From NCBI RefSeq assembly GCF_900142365.1, contig NZ_FRAP01000022.1, positions 1 to 64,000 on the forward strand: a DNA stretch of 64,000 nucleotides. The letters are read 5' to 3'. The DNA comes from Pseudonocardia thermophila. GTDB taxonomy: Bacteria; Actinomycetota; Actinomycetes; Mycobacteriales; Pseudonocardiaceae. The position numbers and the translations under genes are program-made. Positions within the stretch are counted from its first letter, which is position 1, and each line of letters starts with the position of its first letter. Below the pieces are notes generated by a model, which did not search any database, was not told the DNA's origin, and was given only the letters and a program-made list of their open reading frames with translations. Below, one piece after another: positions 32,657 to 41,170 of the stretch.

Positions 32657-33535
32657 ATGTCTTCCGAACCCAACGTTGTGCTCGAGGGCTACACGTTCCT
32701 GGAGGGTCCCCGTTGGCACGAGGGCCGCATCTGGGTGTCCGACTTCTACACCGGGCAGGTCGTGTCCGCACGTGCTGACGGCTCCGACGTGCGCGTCGAG
32801 GCCGAGGTGCCCAACCAGCCGTCCGGCCTCGGCTGGCTGCCCGACGGGCGGCTGCTCGTCGTGTCGATGAAGGACCGCCGCATCCTGCGCAGAGAGGCCG
32901 ACGGCAGCCTCGTCGTGCACGCCGACCTCGCCGAGTACTGCGGCGGCCACCTCAACGACATGCTCGTCGACCCGCAGGGCCGCGCGTACGCCGGGAACTT
33001 CGGTTTCGACCTGATGGCCGGTGCTGATCCCGAGCTCGCCGACCTGGTGCGGGTCGATCCCGACGGCACGGTCACCGTGGCCGCGCGGGACCTGTGGTTC
33101 CCCAACGGGATGGTGCTGCTGGGCGACACGCTCGTCGTCAACGAGACGATGGGCAACCGGATCAGCGCGTTCGACGTCGCCGAGGACGGCTCGCTCGGTC
33201 CGCGCCGCGACTTCGCGGTGTTCGACGAGCTGCCGCCCGCGGGCACGGACCTGCAGACCCTGCTGTCCCACACCAAGGTGGGCCCGGACGGCGCCGCGGG
33301 AGACTCCGAGGGCGGGGTCTGGTTCGCCGACGCGTTCGGGCAGCGCGCCGCCCGCGTGCTCGACGGGAAGATCGTCGACACCGTGGACGTCGGGACCGGC
33401 GTCTACGCGTGCGCGCTCGGCGGTGAGGACGGCCGCACTCTGTTCCTCTGCACGGCGCCGAGCTTCGCCGAGCACGAGCGCAAGGCAGCTCGGGAGGCGC
33501 AGCTGCTCTCCGTGACGGTCTCGGTGCCCGCCTGA
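32657..33535 (+). CDS. SMP-30/gluconolactonase/LRE family protein
   Basis: A 292-aa six-bladed beta-propeller. EGPRWHEGRIWVSD (about 14-27) contains the first metal-ligand Glu; GGHLNDMLVDPQGRAYAGNFG (about 96-116) and FPNGMVLLGDTLVVNET (about 148-164) bring the Asn/Asp ligands, cut here at normal family positions. These metal-dependent lactonases hydrolyse sugar lactones or related esters. No sugar-acid pathway gene is close, so the physiological lactone is unknown. Confidence 0.9.
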   Translation: MSSEPNVVLEGYTFLEGPRWHEGRIWVSDFYTGQVVSARADGSDVRVEAEVPNQPSGLGWLPDGRLLVVSMKDRRILRREADGSLVVHADLAEYCGGHLNDMLVDPQGRAYAGNFGFDLMAGADPELADLVRVDPDGTVTVAARDLWFPNGMVLLGDTLVVNETMGNRISAFDVAEDGSLGPRRDFAVFDELPPAGTDLQTLLSHTKVGPDGAAGDSEGGVWFADAFGQRAARVLDGKIVDTVDVGTGVYACALGGEDGRTLFLCTAPSFAEHERKAAREAQLLSVTVSVPA

Positions 33536-33549
33536 GCCACCCCGTCCCT

Positions 33550-33614
33550 GCGTCGAGAACGAACATAGGGTGATCAACAAGGCTGTTCGATCACCGCAAG
33601 TTCGTTCTCGACGC
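33550..33614. repeat. Extragenic palindrome, family B copy 2
   Basis: CGTCGAGAACGAAC (33551-33564) is perfectly inverted at 33600-33613, and the flanking G33550/C33614 also pair. A second, nested hairpin is GGTGATC (33569-33575) with GATCACC (33589-33595). The outer arm matches the copy at 25627 and the inner stem-loop resembles that at 62081-62111. Confidence 0.88.
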
Positions 33615-33644
33615 GTACGGGGACCTTGGGGAAGGAGGTGCGCA

Positions 33645-34067
33645 GTGCCCGGGATGGATCCGGCGGAGCTGCGCAAGCGGTTCACCGACGCACCGGTGGC
33701 GCGGATGGCGACGCTGCGGGCGGACGGCACCCCGCGGCTGGTGCCGGTCACGTTCGCCGTGGTGGGAGAACGGGTCTTCGTGGGGATCGACGACGTGAAA
33801 CCGAAGTCGGGCCGCCGGCTGGCCCGGCTCGCCGACGTCGACCGCGATCCGCGGGTGGCGCTGCTCGTCGACCGCTACGCCGAGGACTGGTCGCAGCTGT
33901 GGTGGGTGCGGGTCGACGGCCGGGCCACCGTCCACGAGGACGGCCCGGTGCTCGCCGGGGCGGCGACCGCGCTGCGCGCCAAGTACCCGCAGTACGCGCG
34001 CGCCACCTTCACCGCGGTCGTCGCGGTCGAGCCGACCGCCTGGACGGGCTGGTCGGCACGCGCCTGA
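33645..34067 (+). CDS. PPOX-class F420-dependent oxidoreductase (split-barrel)
   Basis: A 140-aa split beta-barrel protein. VARMATLRADGTPRLVPVTFAVVGERVFVGIDDVKPKS-type order (residues about 17-55) and VALLVDRYAEDWSQLWWVRVDGRA (about 70-93) are typical of the TIGR03668 group of F420/FMN-binding PPOX proteins. Their substrates are mostly unknown. GTG 33645 is preferred over ATG 33654 because GGAGG ends 6 bases before it. It converges with the alpha/beta hydrolase gene with a one-base gap. Confidence 0.87.
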   Translation: MPGMDPAELRKRFTDAPVARMATLRADGTPRLVPVTFAVVGERVFVGIDDVKPKSGRRLARLADVDRDPRVALLVDRYAEDWSQLWWVRVDGRATVHEDGPVLAGAATALRAKYPQYARATFTAVVAVEPTAWTGWSARA

Positions 34068-34068
34068 C

Positions 34069-34827
34069 TCATCGGCCGTCGAGGCGGGCGACGATCGCGT
34101 CCCGGACCCGCTCGCGGTGCTCCAGGTGCGGTGCGTGCCCGCCGCCGAGGATCAGCAGCTCGACGTCCGTGCTCCGGACGGTGTCGCGGATCGCCTCGAC
34201 GTGCGCGACCGTGCCGTAGCGGTCCTCGGTGCCCTGCACCGCAAGGATCGGGCAGGTGATCGCCGCGATGTCGGGGCGCAGGTCCCAGTCGCGGAACGCC
34301 GGGTCCCGCCAGACGTCGCACCAGTTGGCGAAGGTGACGTCGGGATCGCGGTGGTGGCGAGCCATCCTCCGGCGCAGGTCGCCCTCCTCGAACTCGGCGC
34401 GGGCCTGCGCGATGCCGGCCAGCCCGACCTCCTCGACGAACACGTGCGGCGCGATCACCACCAATGCCGACACATCGGCGATCGCCGCGTGCAGCAGCGC
34501 GATGGACGCCCCGTCGCTGTGCCCGATGAGCGCGGGCCGCTCCAGCCCGAGCGCTTCGCGCAGGGCGGGCACGACCGTGCGCGCCTCCTCGTGCATGAAC
34601 GTCGTCGTGCGCTTCGCGGGCGGCAGGTCCGACCAGCCGTGCCCGAGCCGCGAGTACGCGACGGTGCGCCGCCCGGTCGCCGCGGCGACGTCCTCGTGGA
34701 ACCCGCGCCACAGCCCGACCGAGCCGAGGCCTTCGTGCAGGAACAGCAGCGGCGGGAGATCGGGGCGGCCGGGGATGTCGGCGTACTCGACGCGGCCGCC
34801 GGGAACCTCGACGGTGGGGAGCTGCAC
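34069..34827 (-). CDS. Alpha/beta hydrolase
   Basis: A 252-aa hydrolase. The nucleophile elbow is GHSDGAS (Ser near residue 96), the oxyanion strand is LLFLHEGLGSVGLW (about 24-37), the acid is in VQGTEDRYG (about 205-213) and the His in GGGHAPHLEHRE (about 230-241). The elbow with Asp after Ser is seen in meta-cleavage hydrolases and esterases. The substrate is not predictable. A TACGCT box 6 bases before GTG 34827 shows it can be transcribed separately from the AraC-to-YjbR operon just upstream. Confidence 0.87.
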   Translation of the reverse strand: MQLPTVEVPGGRVEYADIPGRPDLPPLLFLHEGLGSVGLWRGFHEDVAAATGRRTVAYSRLGHGWSDLPPAKRTTTFMHEEARTVVPALREALGLERPALIGHSDGASIALLHAAIADVSALVVIAPHVFVEEVGLAGIAQARAEFEEGDLRRRMARHHRDPDVTFANWCDVWRDPAFRDWDLRPDIAAITCPILAVQGTEDRYGTVAHVEAIRDTVRSTDVELLILGGGHAPHLEHRERVRDAIVARLDGR

Positions 34828-34833
34828 GGTGCG

Positions 34834-34839
34834 AGCGTA
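34834..34839 (-). promoter_or_regulatory. Leaderless -10 box of the alpha/beta hydrolase
   Basis: On the minus strand TACGCT is followed by 6 bases and GTG 34827. Confidence 0.5.
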
Positions 34840-34844
34840 GGCGA

Positions 34845-35216
34845 TCACCGGGCGTCGAGCAGGGCGATCAGCTTCTTCGGCGCGACCTCGCGGTAGGCGT
34901 CGGTCACCACCTCGGCGATCTCGGCCCAGTCCAGCTCGCCGGTGCCGAGGGCGTCGAGGTTCACGCCCAGCCATCCGCGGTGCCCGACGTAGGGCGGGCG
35001 GAAGTACACCTGCGGTCGGGCTGCGACCAGCGCCTCCTGTGCGCCTGGCGGCGCCGCGCACCAGAACGCGGTCCGCGGGTCGCCGTGGTGGTGGTCGGAG
35101 TACACGACGAACGCCTTGCGCACGAACCACGTGGGCTCGCCGTGGCTGATCTTCTCCGTCGTCTCCGGCAGCGCGAGGCACAGCTCGCGCAGCCGGGGCA
35201 GCGGATCGGGGCTCAC
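34845..35216 (-). CDS. MmcQ/YjbR family protein
   Basis: A 123-aa single-domain protein with the YjbR signature: LPETTEKISHGEPTWFV (about 16-32) near the N-terminus, FRPPYVGHRGWLGVNLD (about 72-88), and a C-terminal AYREVAPKKLIALLD helix. The fold is cyclopropane-like with a double-wing motif and is annotated as DNA-binding, though its function is not established. GTG 35216 overlaps the methyltransferase stop as GTGA. It is the last member of the coupled AraC-VOC-methyltransferase-YjbR operon. Confidence 0.87.
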   Translation of the reverse strand: MSPDPLPRLRELCLALPETTEKISHGEPTWFVRKAFVVYSDHHHGDPRTAFWCAAPPGAQEALVAARPQVYFRPPYVGHRGWLGVNLDALGTGELDWAEIAEVVTDAYREVAPKKLIALLDAR

Positions 35217-36235
35217 GCCGGGACCGCCCGCAGCACCCTGTACGAGCTGGGCGGCGGCAGCGGCCGCTCGTCGGTGAGGACGAGCCCGGCCGCGGCCAGC
35301 AGCTCGGCGAACTCCGCCGACGTGCGTTCCCGGCCACCCGTGCAGACGAGCATGTTCAGATCGCTCATCAGCGTCACGTACGCATCGGGCAGCGCGGCCG
35401 GATCGGCGGGCAGCGTCGGCTCCACGACGAACAGCCTCCCGCGCTCGGGCATCGCGGCCCGCACCGACCGCAGCACGGCGACCGCGCGCTCGTCCGGCCA
35501 GTCGTGCAGAACGCTCTTGAGCACGTGCGCGTCGGCCGCTGGGACCGCCTCGAACACGTCCCCGGTGACGATCTCCGCCCCGGGCGGGAGCACACGGGCG
35601 GCGTCGCCGATGCCGTCGGGCAGGTCGAACAGGATCCCGTGCAGCCCCGGATGCGCGGCGAGGAACGCCGCCAGCAGGGTGCCGTTCCCGCCGCCGACGT
35701 CCACGAGGGTGCGGACGCCGTCGAGATCGCAGGCGGCGGCCACGTCGGCGGCCACCATGCGGGTGCCCTCGGCCATCGCCTCGGTGAACACCGCGCGCAA
35801 CAGCGGATCGGCGGCGATCGCGTCGAACGTCGACGAGCCGGTGATCCGCGGCAGCGCGGGGTCGCCGCCGCGGACGCTCGCGGGCAGCTCGCCCCAGGCC
35901 CGCCAGGTGGCGTCCCCGCAGAACAGCTGCGCGAGCCCGCCCAGCCCGCCGGGCGAGCCGGGGCGCAGCAGCTCCCCGTCCGCGGTGAGTGCGAAGCGAC
36001 CGGCGCCGTCGCGGGTGGCGAGCCGCAGCCCCACCATCGCGGTCAGCAGCCGGTGCGTGGCACCCGGATCGGTGTCGGCGAGCCGGGCCAGCTCGGCGGC
36101 GGTGCGCGGCTCGACCATCAGCTCGGGCAGGCCCAGCGCGGCTGCCGTGCGCAGCACCTGGGCCGGGAAGAACCCCCACAGCATCCCGAGGACCCGGTTG
36201 CGGTCCCCGGTGCGGTTCTGCGTGGTCGCGGTCAT
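35213..36235 (-). CDS. SAM-dependent O-methyltransferase (plant COMT-like, Methyltransf_2)
   Basis: A 340-aa enzyme. The N-terminal dimerisation/winged-helix part (about 12-95) is followed by the Rossmann domain with motif I LVDVGGGNGTLLAAFL (about 166-181), ILFDLPDGI, AEIVTGDVFEAVP, and the catalytic His in VLKSVLHDWPDERA (about 242-255). Enzymes of this type methylate phenolic or polyketide hydroxyls. The coupling to an AraC regulator and a VOC protein suggests response to, or modification of, an aromatic compound. Start and stop codons overlap both neighbours. Confidence 0.9.
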   Translation of the reverse strand: MTATTQNRTGDRNRVLGMLWGFFPAQVLRTAAALGLPELMVEPRTAAELARLADTDPGATHRLLTAMVGLRLATRDGAGRFALTADGELLRPGSPGGLGGLAQLFCGDATWRAWGELPASVRGGDPALPRITGSSTFDAIAADPLLRAVFTEAMAEGTRMVAADVAAACDLDGVRTLVDVGGGNGTLLAAFLAAHPGLHGILFDLPDGIGDAARVLPPGAEIVTGDVFEAVPAADAHVLKSVLHDWPDERAVAVLRSVRAAMPERGRLFVVEPTLPADPAALPDAYVTLMSDLNMLVCTGGRERTSAEFAELLAAAGLVLTDERPLPPPSSYRVLRAVPA

Positions 36236-36618
36236 GACGGGCGATAGGTGCCGACGGACCAGACGTTGCCCTCGGGATCGGCCACGGCGAACTCGCGCGA
36301 CCCGTAGGGCTGGTCGACCGGTTCCTGGACCACGGTCGCCCCTGCCGCGACGGCGCGCTCGTAGAGCGGATCGACCGCGGTGCCGGGGGTGACGGCCAGG
36401 TAGAGGACGGCCTTGCCGGTGTCGAACGGCGAGTCGCCGGTGCGCGTGCCGAGCATGACGACGCCCTCGTCGTCGCCGGATCCCCAGGCCAGCTCCGCGT
36501 GGGCGATCGCGCCGTCGTCGCCGGTCGTCACGGACTTCTCGGTGAACCCCAGCGCGGAGACCAGGAACTCGATCGCCGCCTCGGGGTCGTCGTAGCGCAG
36601 GGCGGGATGGATGCTCAT
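36232..36618 (-). CDS. VOC superfamily (glyoxalase-like) protein
   Basis: A 128-aa protein made of two beta-alpha-beta-beta-beta units: RYDDPEAAIEFLVSALGF (about 8-25) and TAVDPLYERAVAAGATVVQEP (about 80-100), ending with FAVADPEGNVWSVGTYRP. This is the layout of PhnB/glyoxalase-bleomycin-resistance proteins, which bind metal and either isomerise or sequester small molecules. Its ATG overlaps the AraC stop and its stop overlaps the methyltransferase ATG, both as ATGA. Confidence 0.9.
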   Translation of the reverse strand: MSIHPALRYDDPEAAIEFLVSALGFTEKSVTTGDDGAIAHAELAWGSGDDEGVVMLGTRTGDSPFDTGKAVLYLAVTPGTAVDPLYERAVAAGATVVQEPVDQPYGSREFAVADPEGNVWSVGTYRPS

Positions 36619-37505
36619 GCCGGCGACCGTAGGTCCGCGGCGGCGACCTGGCTTGAAGGAATGGGAACGGCGGCCTGCCACTCCGCGACGTACGCGGTCG
36701 GGGGCACCCCGGCGAGCGCGCGGAACTCGCGGGTGAGGTGGGCGTGGTCGGCGTAGCCGCAGCGGGCGGCGACGTCGGCGATCGAGCGGTCGGTCCGATC
36801 GGCGCGGTCGGCCGGACCGGCGGTGAGCGCCGGCACGAGCAGCCGTACCGCGCGTTCGAACCGCACCACCCGCGCCGCGGCCTTCGGGGCGAGCCCGACC
36901 TGTGCGCGGAACCGGGTCAGCAGGTGGCGGCGGCTCCACCCGGTGCCGTCGGCGAGCTCCGCGACTCCGGCCGCGCCGCCGGTGCGCTGCAGCCGCTGCC
37001 ACGCCCAGCGCACCTCGGGATCGGGCAGGCGCGGTGCGGCGGCGAGCAGCCCGAGCAGGGCCGCGTCGACCCGGGCGAACCGCTGCGGCCAGCCGGGGTC
37101 CTCCGCGAGCCGCTCCGGCAGACGGGCCAGCTCCGGCACGGCCAGCTCGTCGAGGGCCGGGGCGCGGTTGACCAGCTCGTCCATCGGCCGGCCCAGCAGC
37201 GTGTACCCGCCCAGCGGGGTGAGATCGACCTGCACACCGCGCTGCAGGCCCACGAACTCGGTGAGCACCACCGCGTCGTGCAGCCCCGCGAGGAACGAGC
37301 CGGGCGCGCTCGGCCCGGCCGGGCCGAGCATCCGCAGCGGCGGCCCGAACGAAATGATCAACGTGAGCGCGCCGACCGGCGCCTGGCGGCGGCGCACCGG
37401 CGTCGTGGAGTGCTCGACGTACCCGACGTAGCGGCGGACCAGCCCGGCCAGTGCCGGGTGCGGGCGCGCGTCGACGTACTCAGCCCGGTACTCGGCCCGC
37501 TCCAT
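36615..37505 (-). CDS. AraC family transcriptional regulator
   Basis: A 296-aa regulator with an N-terminal sensing domain (about 1-160) and a C-terminal double helix-turn-helix (about 170-285). The second motif, DRSIADVAARCGYADHAHLTREFRALAGVPPTAYV in order, is the AraC family signature. An unusual DRADRTDR stretch just before it lengthens the linker. It is the first gene of an operon with the VOC protein, methyltransferase and YjbR protein, all coupled by four-base overlaps, so it probably controls that operon in response to a ligand the enzymes act on. Confidence 0.9.
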   Translation of the reverse strand: MERAEYRAEYVDARPHPALAGLVRRYVGYVEHSTTPVRRRQAPVGALTLIISFGPPLRMLGPAGPSAPGSFLAGLHDAVVLTEFVGLQRGVQVDLTPLGGYTLLGRPMDELVNRAPALDELAVPELARLPERLAEDPGWPQRFARVDAALLGLLAAAPRLPDPEVRWAWQRLQRTGGAAGVAELADGTGWSRRHLLTRFRAQVGLAPKAAARVVRFERAVRLLVPALTAGPADRADRTDRSIADVAARCGYADHAHLTREFRALAGVPPTAYVAEWQAAVPIPSSQVAAADLRSPA

Positions 37506-37539
37506 CGACCCAGGATGACACCGCTGCGGCCGCGGAACC

Positions 37540-37545
37540 TAGGAT
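37540..37545 (+). promoter_or_regulatory. Leaderless -10 box of the P-loop kinase gene
   Basis: TAGGAT is followed by 6 bases and GTG 37552. Confidence 0.55.
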
Positions 37546-37551
37546 CCGGCC

Positions 37552-38190
37552 GTGCGGCGCGGGTTCGACGGCCTCGTGGCGCGGGCTGCGGCGCTGACCG
37601 AGCGCGCGCCCCCCGCCGTCCTCGGCATCACCGGGAGCCCGGGAGCCGGCAAGTCCACCCTGGCCGCGGCGCTGGCGCGGGCCGTGCCGTGCGCGGTGCA
37701 CGTCCCGATGGACGGCTTCCACCTCGCCGACGTCGTGCTCGACGCGCTGGGCAGGCGGAACGCGAAGGGCGCCGAGGACACGTTCGACGTCGGCGGCTAC
37801 GTCGCGCTGCTGCGCCGGCTGCGGGCCGGTACGGACGACGTCGTGTACGCGCCGGCGTTCGAGCGGGAGCTGGAGCAGCCGATCGCCGGGGCGATCGCGG
37901 TGCCGCGGGGCACCCGGCTCGTCGTCACCGAGGGCAACTACCTGCTGCTGCAGCGCGGCCGCTGGCCGGAGGTCGCCACGCTGCTGGACGAGGTGTGGTT
38001 CTGCGCACCCGACCCGGCCGTGCGGCGGGAGCGGCTGATCGCCCGGCACGTCGCGTTCGGCAAGCCACCGGCCGCGGCCGAAGCCTGGGTCGCCGCCGTC
38101 GACGACCCGAACGCCGCACTGATCGAGGCGACCAGGGACCGCGCCGATCTCGTCCTGGGCCCCGACGTGCTCGACGACGTGCCCCTCTGA
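37552..38190 (+). CDS. Nucleoside/nucleotide kinase family protein (uridine kinase/PanK-like P-loop)
   Basis: A 212-aa P-loop kinase. Walker A is GSPGAGKST (about 28-36), the substrate/Mg segment is VPMDGFHLADVVL (about 51-63), and VTEGNYLLL (about 125-133) is the DxG-like strand of the PanK/uridine kinase/fructokinase group. The C-terminal lid has RERLIARHVAFGK. The substrate could be a nucleoside, a sugar or pantothenate; family members of this length in Actinobacteria are often annotated only as nucleoside/nucleotide kinase family. Confidence 0.87.
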   Translation: MRRGFDGLVARAAALTERAPPAVLGITGSPGAGKSTLAAALARAVPCAVHVPMDGFHLADVVLDALGRRNAKGAEDTFDVGGYVALLRRLRAGTDDVVYAPAFERELEQPIAGAIAVPRGTRLVVTEGNYLLLQRGRWPEVATLLDEVWFCAPDPAVRRERLIARHVAFGKPPAAAEAWVAAVDDPNAALIEATRDRADLVLGPDVLDDVPL

Positions 38191-38219
38191 GGTGCGCCGT
38201 CGAGCCGGGCGAGGGCGGA

Positions 38220-38456
38220 TCAGGCGAGGGGGGTGGAGCCGCCGAGCATCCCGGGGGAACGGCGGAGGCGGATGTCGCAGGAGATCGACTCCTCGGGCAA
38301 GCCCGTGAGATCGGCGATGAGCGAGCGCGCGGCGTCCTGCGCCTCCGCCATCGACGTCACGGAGGTCGCCGCCTCGATGGCCGGCACGTACAGGACCAGG
38401 CGCCGCTCAGCTGGCCAGGCGACCACCTCGAACGGGTCCGTGGACGTGTCGGTCAC
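38220..38456 (-). CDS. HicB-like small protein
   Basis: A 78-aa protein. VAWPAERRLVLYVPAIEAATSVTSMAEAQDAARSLIADLTG-type order (strand, strand, helix; residues about 10-50) resembles the HicB partial RNase H fold found in antitoxins and in many solitary actinobacterial proteins. No HicA toxin gene is adjacent, so a toxin-antitoxin role is not supported. GTG 38456 fits the domain start. It follows the penicillin-binding protein gene on the same strand by 83 bases. Confidence 0.6.
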   Translation of the reverse strand: MTDTSTDPFEVVAWPAERRLVLYVPAIEAATSVTSMAEAQDAARSLIADLTGLPEESISCDIRLRRSPGMLGGSTPLA

Positions 38457-38539
38457 AGGTGCCCCTGATGTCCTCGACCGCGCCGCATCCTCCCACCGTA
38501 GCGCCGTTCCACGCCCTGACCACAGGGCCGGACGGACGG

Positions 38540-41170
38540 TCACTCCTCCAGCTCGGCGGAGCCGTCCGCGGCGTCCTCCTCGGAACCGTCGGCCGAGGCC
38601 GTGGGATCGGCCGACGGGCCGGTCGTGGTGGCGGCGGTGGGGGTGGCCGGCGACGTCCCGGCCGGGCCCGTCCCGGCGGGGGCGGACGCCGGGGACGAGG
38701 TGGCCGACGCGGTGCCCGGCAGGGTGGTGCGGGACGGCGCGGCCCCGGTGGTGGCCGTGGCGGCGGGCGCGGTCTCGCGCCGGTCGCGGGGCGGCTCACC
38801 GATCGGCCGGAACGGCGTGAAGTGGGTGACCGGCAGGTGGTCGTGCGCCTCGGCCATGAACGCCCGCCACACCTCGCCGGGCAGGCTCTTGCCCTCCACG
38901 GGTGTCCCATCGGCGGTGCGGATCGGATCGTTCCGGTCGGTGCCCATCCACACCGCCGCGGCCAGCGCCGGGGTGTAGCCGGCCATCCAGGCGTCGTTGT
39001 TCTGGCCGGGGAAGCGGGACTGCACCGTGCCGGTCTTCGCGGCGACGGGCCGCCCGCCGGGCAGCGCCAGCCCGTCGGTGGGGGCGACGTCGAGCATCGT
39101 CTCGGTGACGTTGCGGGCCACTCGTTCGGTGAACCGCTGCTCCCCGCGCGTCACGGCCTCGTAGAGGACGGTGCCGTCGGCGCGGACGACGGACTGCACC
39201 AGGTGCGGCGGCCGCCAGACGCCGCCCGCTGCGAGCGTCGCGTACGCCGAGGCCAGGTCGAGCGCGGAGACCTCCTTGTTGCCCAGCGCGATGCCCTCGT
39301 CCGGGTCGTCCAGCGGGCTGGTGATGCCGGCGGCGCGGGCCGCGTCGGCGACCGCGTCCGGGCCGACCCTGCGGGCCAGCGAGGCGAACACGACGTTGTT
39401 CGACACCGTCATCGCCTGCTTGAGGTCGCAGCGGAGGCACTCGGCGCCCGGCGCGTTGCGCAGTCCCGGCCGCGCGGCGCCGTCGAACGTCTCGCCGAGC
39501 CCGATCGGCGGGTCGTGCAGCAGCCCGGCCAGCACCACGAACGGCTTGAACGTCGATCCGGCCAGGCGCTGCGCGCGGGCGTAGTCGAGACCGTGCCCGT
39601 TCTCGCCGCCGTAGTAGGCGAGGATCGCGCCGGTCGCCGGGTCGATCGCGACCATCGCGGTGCGCAGGTCGTCCGGCTGCCCGGCCAGCGCCCTCTGCGC
39701 AGCCGCGACGGCGTCCCGCTGGCGCGCCGGGTCGATCGTGGTCGTGATCCGCAGCCCGCCCTGGGCGAGGTCCTGCTCGGAGATGCCCAGCTCGGCCAGC
39801 TCCCGGCTGACGGCGGTGACGATGTGGCCGGTGCTGTCCGCCGGCACGCCGATGCCCTTGGCGGTCGTCCGCGGCACGGTCACCGGGAACTGAGCGGCTT
39901 CGCGCTGCTGCGGGCTCATCCAGCCCTGCGCCACCATGCCGTCGAGCACGAAGCTCCAGCGCTGCACGGCCCGCTCCGGGTTGAGCGCCGGATCCCACCG
40001 CGCCGGGGACTGGATGACCCCGGCGAGCAGAGCGCCCTCCTCGGGGGTGAGCTGCCCGACGTCCTTGCCGAAGTAGGCCTGGCTGGCCGACTGGATGCCG
40101 TAGGCGCCGCGGCCGAAGTAGATCGCGTTGAGGTAGTCGGCGAGGATCTCGTCCTTCGTGCGCTGCTGGGAGAGCTTCACCGACAGGACGAGCTCCTTGT
40201 ACTTGCGCCAGAGCGTCTGGTCGTCGCCGACCAGGGCGTTCTTGACGAACTGCTGAGTGATCGTCGAGCCCCCGCCGGTGCCGCCGCGCAGCTGGTTCCA
40301 GGCGGCGCGGGCGATCCCGGACAGGTCGAAGCCGGGGTTGGAGTAGAACGTGCGGTCCTCGGCGGCGAGCACGGCGTGGCGCACGTGCTCGGGCACTGCG
40401 TCGAGGCCGACCTTCGTGCGGTTGCCGGCCTCGGGCACGAGCCGGGTCAGCTGGCTGCCGTCGGCGTACGACACCAGCGCGACCTGGTTGTTCACCGCGT
40501 CGTCCGGGTTGGGGATCGGGAAGAACAGGTACCCGGCGCCGAACGCCACCAGCGGCGACACGAACAGCCCGGCCACCGACAGCAGCACCGCCTGGAGGGT
40601 GCGGCGGCGCTTCTCGCGGGGCGTGCGTTCCGGGGCGGGGGCCGACCGGCGCTCCAGCACCGCCCACGCGGCGGGTCGGCGGTCGGCGCCGGCCGTCTGG
40701 TCGGACTTGTGGCCGGCCTTCTGATCGGCGCGGTGGCGCGGCTCCCCCTCCGAGGGGCCCGCCTGCGGCCGCCACGTGCCGTGCCCGCCGGACTCGGCGG
40801 CGTGCCGCCTGCTGCCGCGCTGGGCCGGGCACACCAGCTTGCGCGGGTCGTCCTGCGCCCGTCTCGAGGCCGTGCTCTGCGGCCGGCCGCCGGCCCGGGT
40901 GGTGTCCGGACCGGCGGCGGCCGTGCGGCCGGGCTCGGGGGTGCGCGGCCGCGCAGAGGTCCGCTGCGCGGCGATCCGCGGGAGACGGGGGATCGGCGGA
41001 CCGGGCAGCGAACCGGTCTGGGGAGCGGAGCGCTGCACGTTCTCCCCGGCCGGCCGGGGACCGGGGACGACGCGCGGGATCTCGGGCAGGCTCGGGTGGG
41101 TCGGGTGATCGGCGGGCGACCCGGCTCGGGTCGGGACGCTGCGGGTGCGTGCGTCGTTCGCCCGCGTCAT
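38540..41170 (-). CDS. ponA: Bifunctional penicillin-binding protein (class A, transglycosylase/transpeptidase)
   Basis: An 876-aa peptidoglycan synthase. A long basic, Pro/Arg/Ser-rich cytoplasmic tail (about 1-187) precedes one membrane anchor (about 190-215). The GT51 glycosyltransferase follows with EDRTFYSNPGFD and GGSTITQQFVKNAL. The transpeptidase has SxxK in GSTFKPF, SNN in SNNVVF and KTGT in AAKTGT. A Thr/Ala/Pro-rich extracellular tail (about 800-876) ends in acidic residues; no PASTA domain is present. It polymerises and cross-links peptidoglycan. GGAGG lies just before ATG 41170. Which ponA paralogue it is remains open. Confidence 0.94.
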   Translation of the reverse strand: MTRANDARTRSVPTRAGSPADHPTHPSLPEIPRVVPGPRPAGENVQRSAPQTGSLPGPPIPRLPRIAAQRTSARPRTPEPGRTAAAGPDTTRAGGRPQSTASRRAQDDPRKLVCPAQRGSRRHAAESGGHGTWRPQAGPSEGEPRHRADQKAGHKSDQTAGADRRPAAWAVLERRSAPAPERTPREKRRRTLQAVLLSVAGLFVSPLVAFGAGYLFFPIPNPDDAVNNQVALVSYADGSQLTRLVPEAGNRTKVGLDAVPEHVRHAVLAAEDRTFYSNPGFDLSGIARAAWNQLRGGTGGGSTITQQFVKNALVGDDQTLWRKYKELVLSVKLSQQRTKDEILADYLNAIYFGRGAYGIQSASQAYFGKDVGQLTPEEGALLAGVIQSPARWDPALNPERAVQRWSFVLDGMVAQGWMSPQQREAAQFPVTVPRTTAKGIGVPADSTGHIVTAVSRELAELGISEQDLAQGGLRITTTIDPARQRDAVAAAQRALAGQPDDLRTAMVAIDPATGAILAYYGGENGHGLDYARAQRLAGSTFKPFVVLAGLLHDPPIGLGETFDGAARPGLRNAPGAECLRCDLKQAMTVSNNVVFASLARRVGPDAVADAARAAGITSPLDDPDEGIALGNKEVSALDLASAYATLAAGGVWRPPHLVQSVVRADGTVLYEAVTRGEQRFTERVARNVTETMLDVAPTDGLALPGGRPVAAKTGTVQSRFPGQNNDAWMAGYTPALAAAVWMGTDRNDPIRTADGTPVEGKSLPGEVWRAFMAEAHDHLPVTHFTPFRPIGEPPRDRRETAPAATATTGAAPSRTTLPGTASATSSPASAPAGTGPAGTSPATPTAATTTGPSADPTASADGSEEDAADGSAELEE

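Noticed and set aside
38220..38456. A HicAB toxin-antitoxin system
   Set aside because: Only the HicB-like half is present, and no HicA frame is found on either side.
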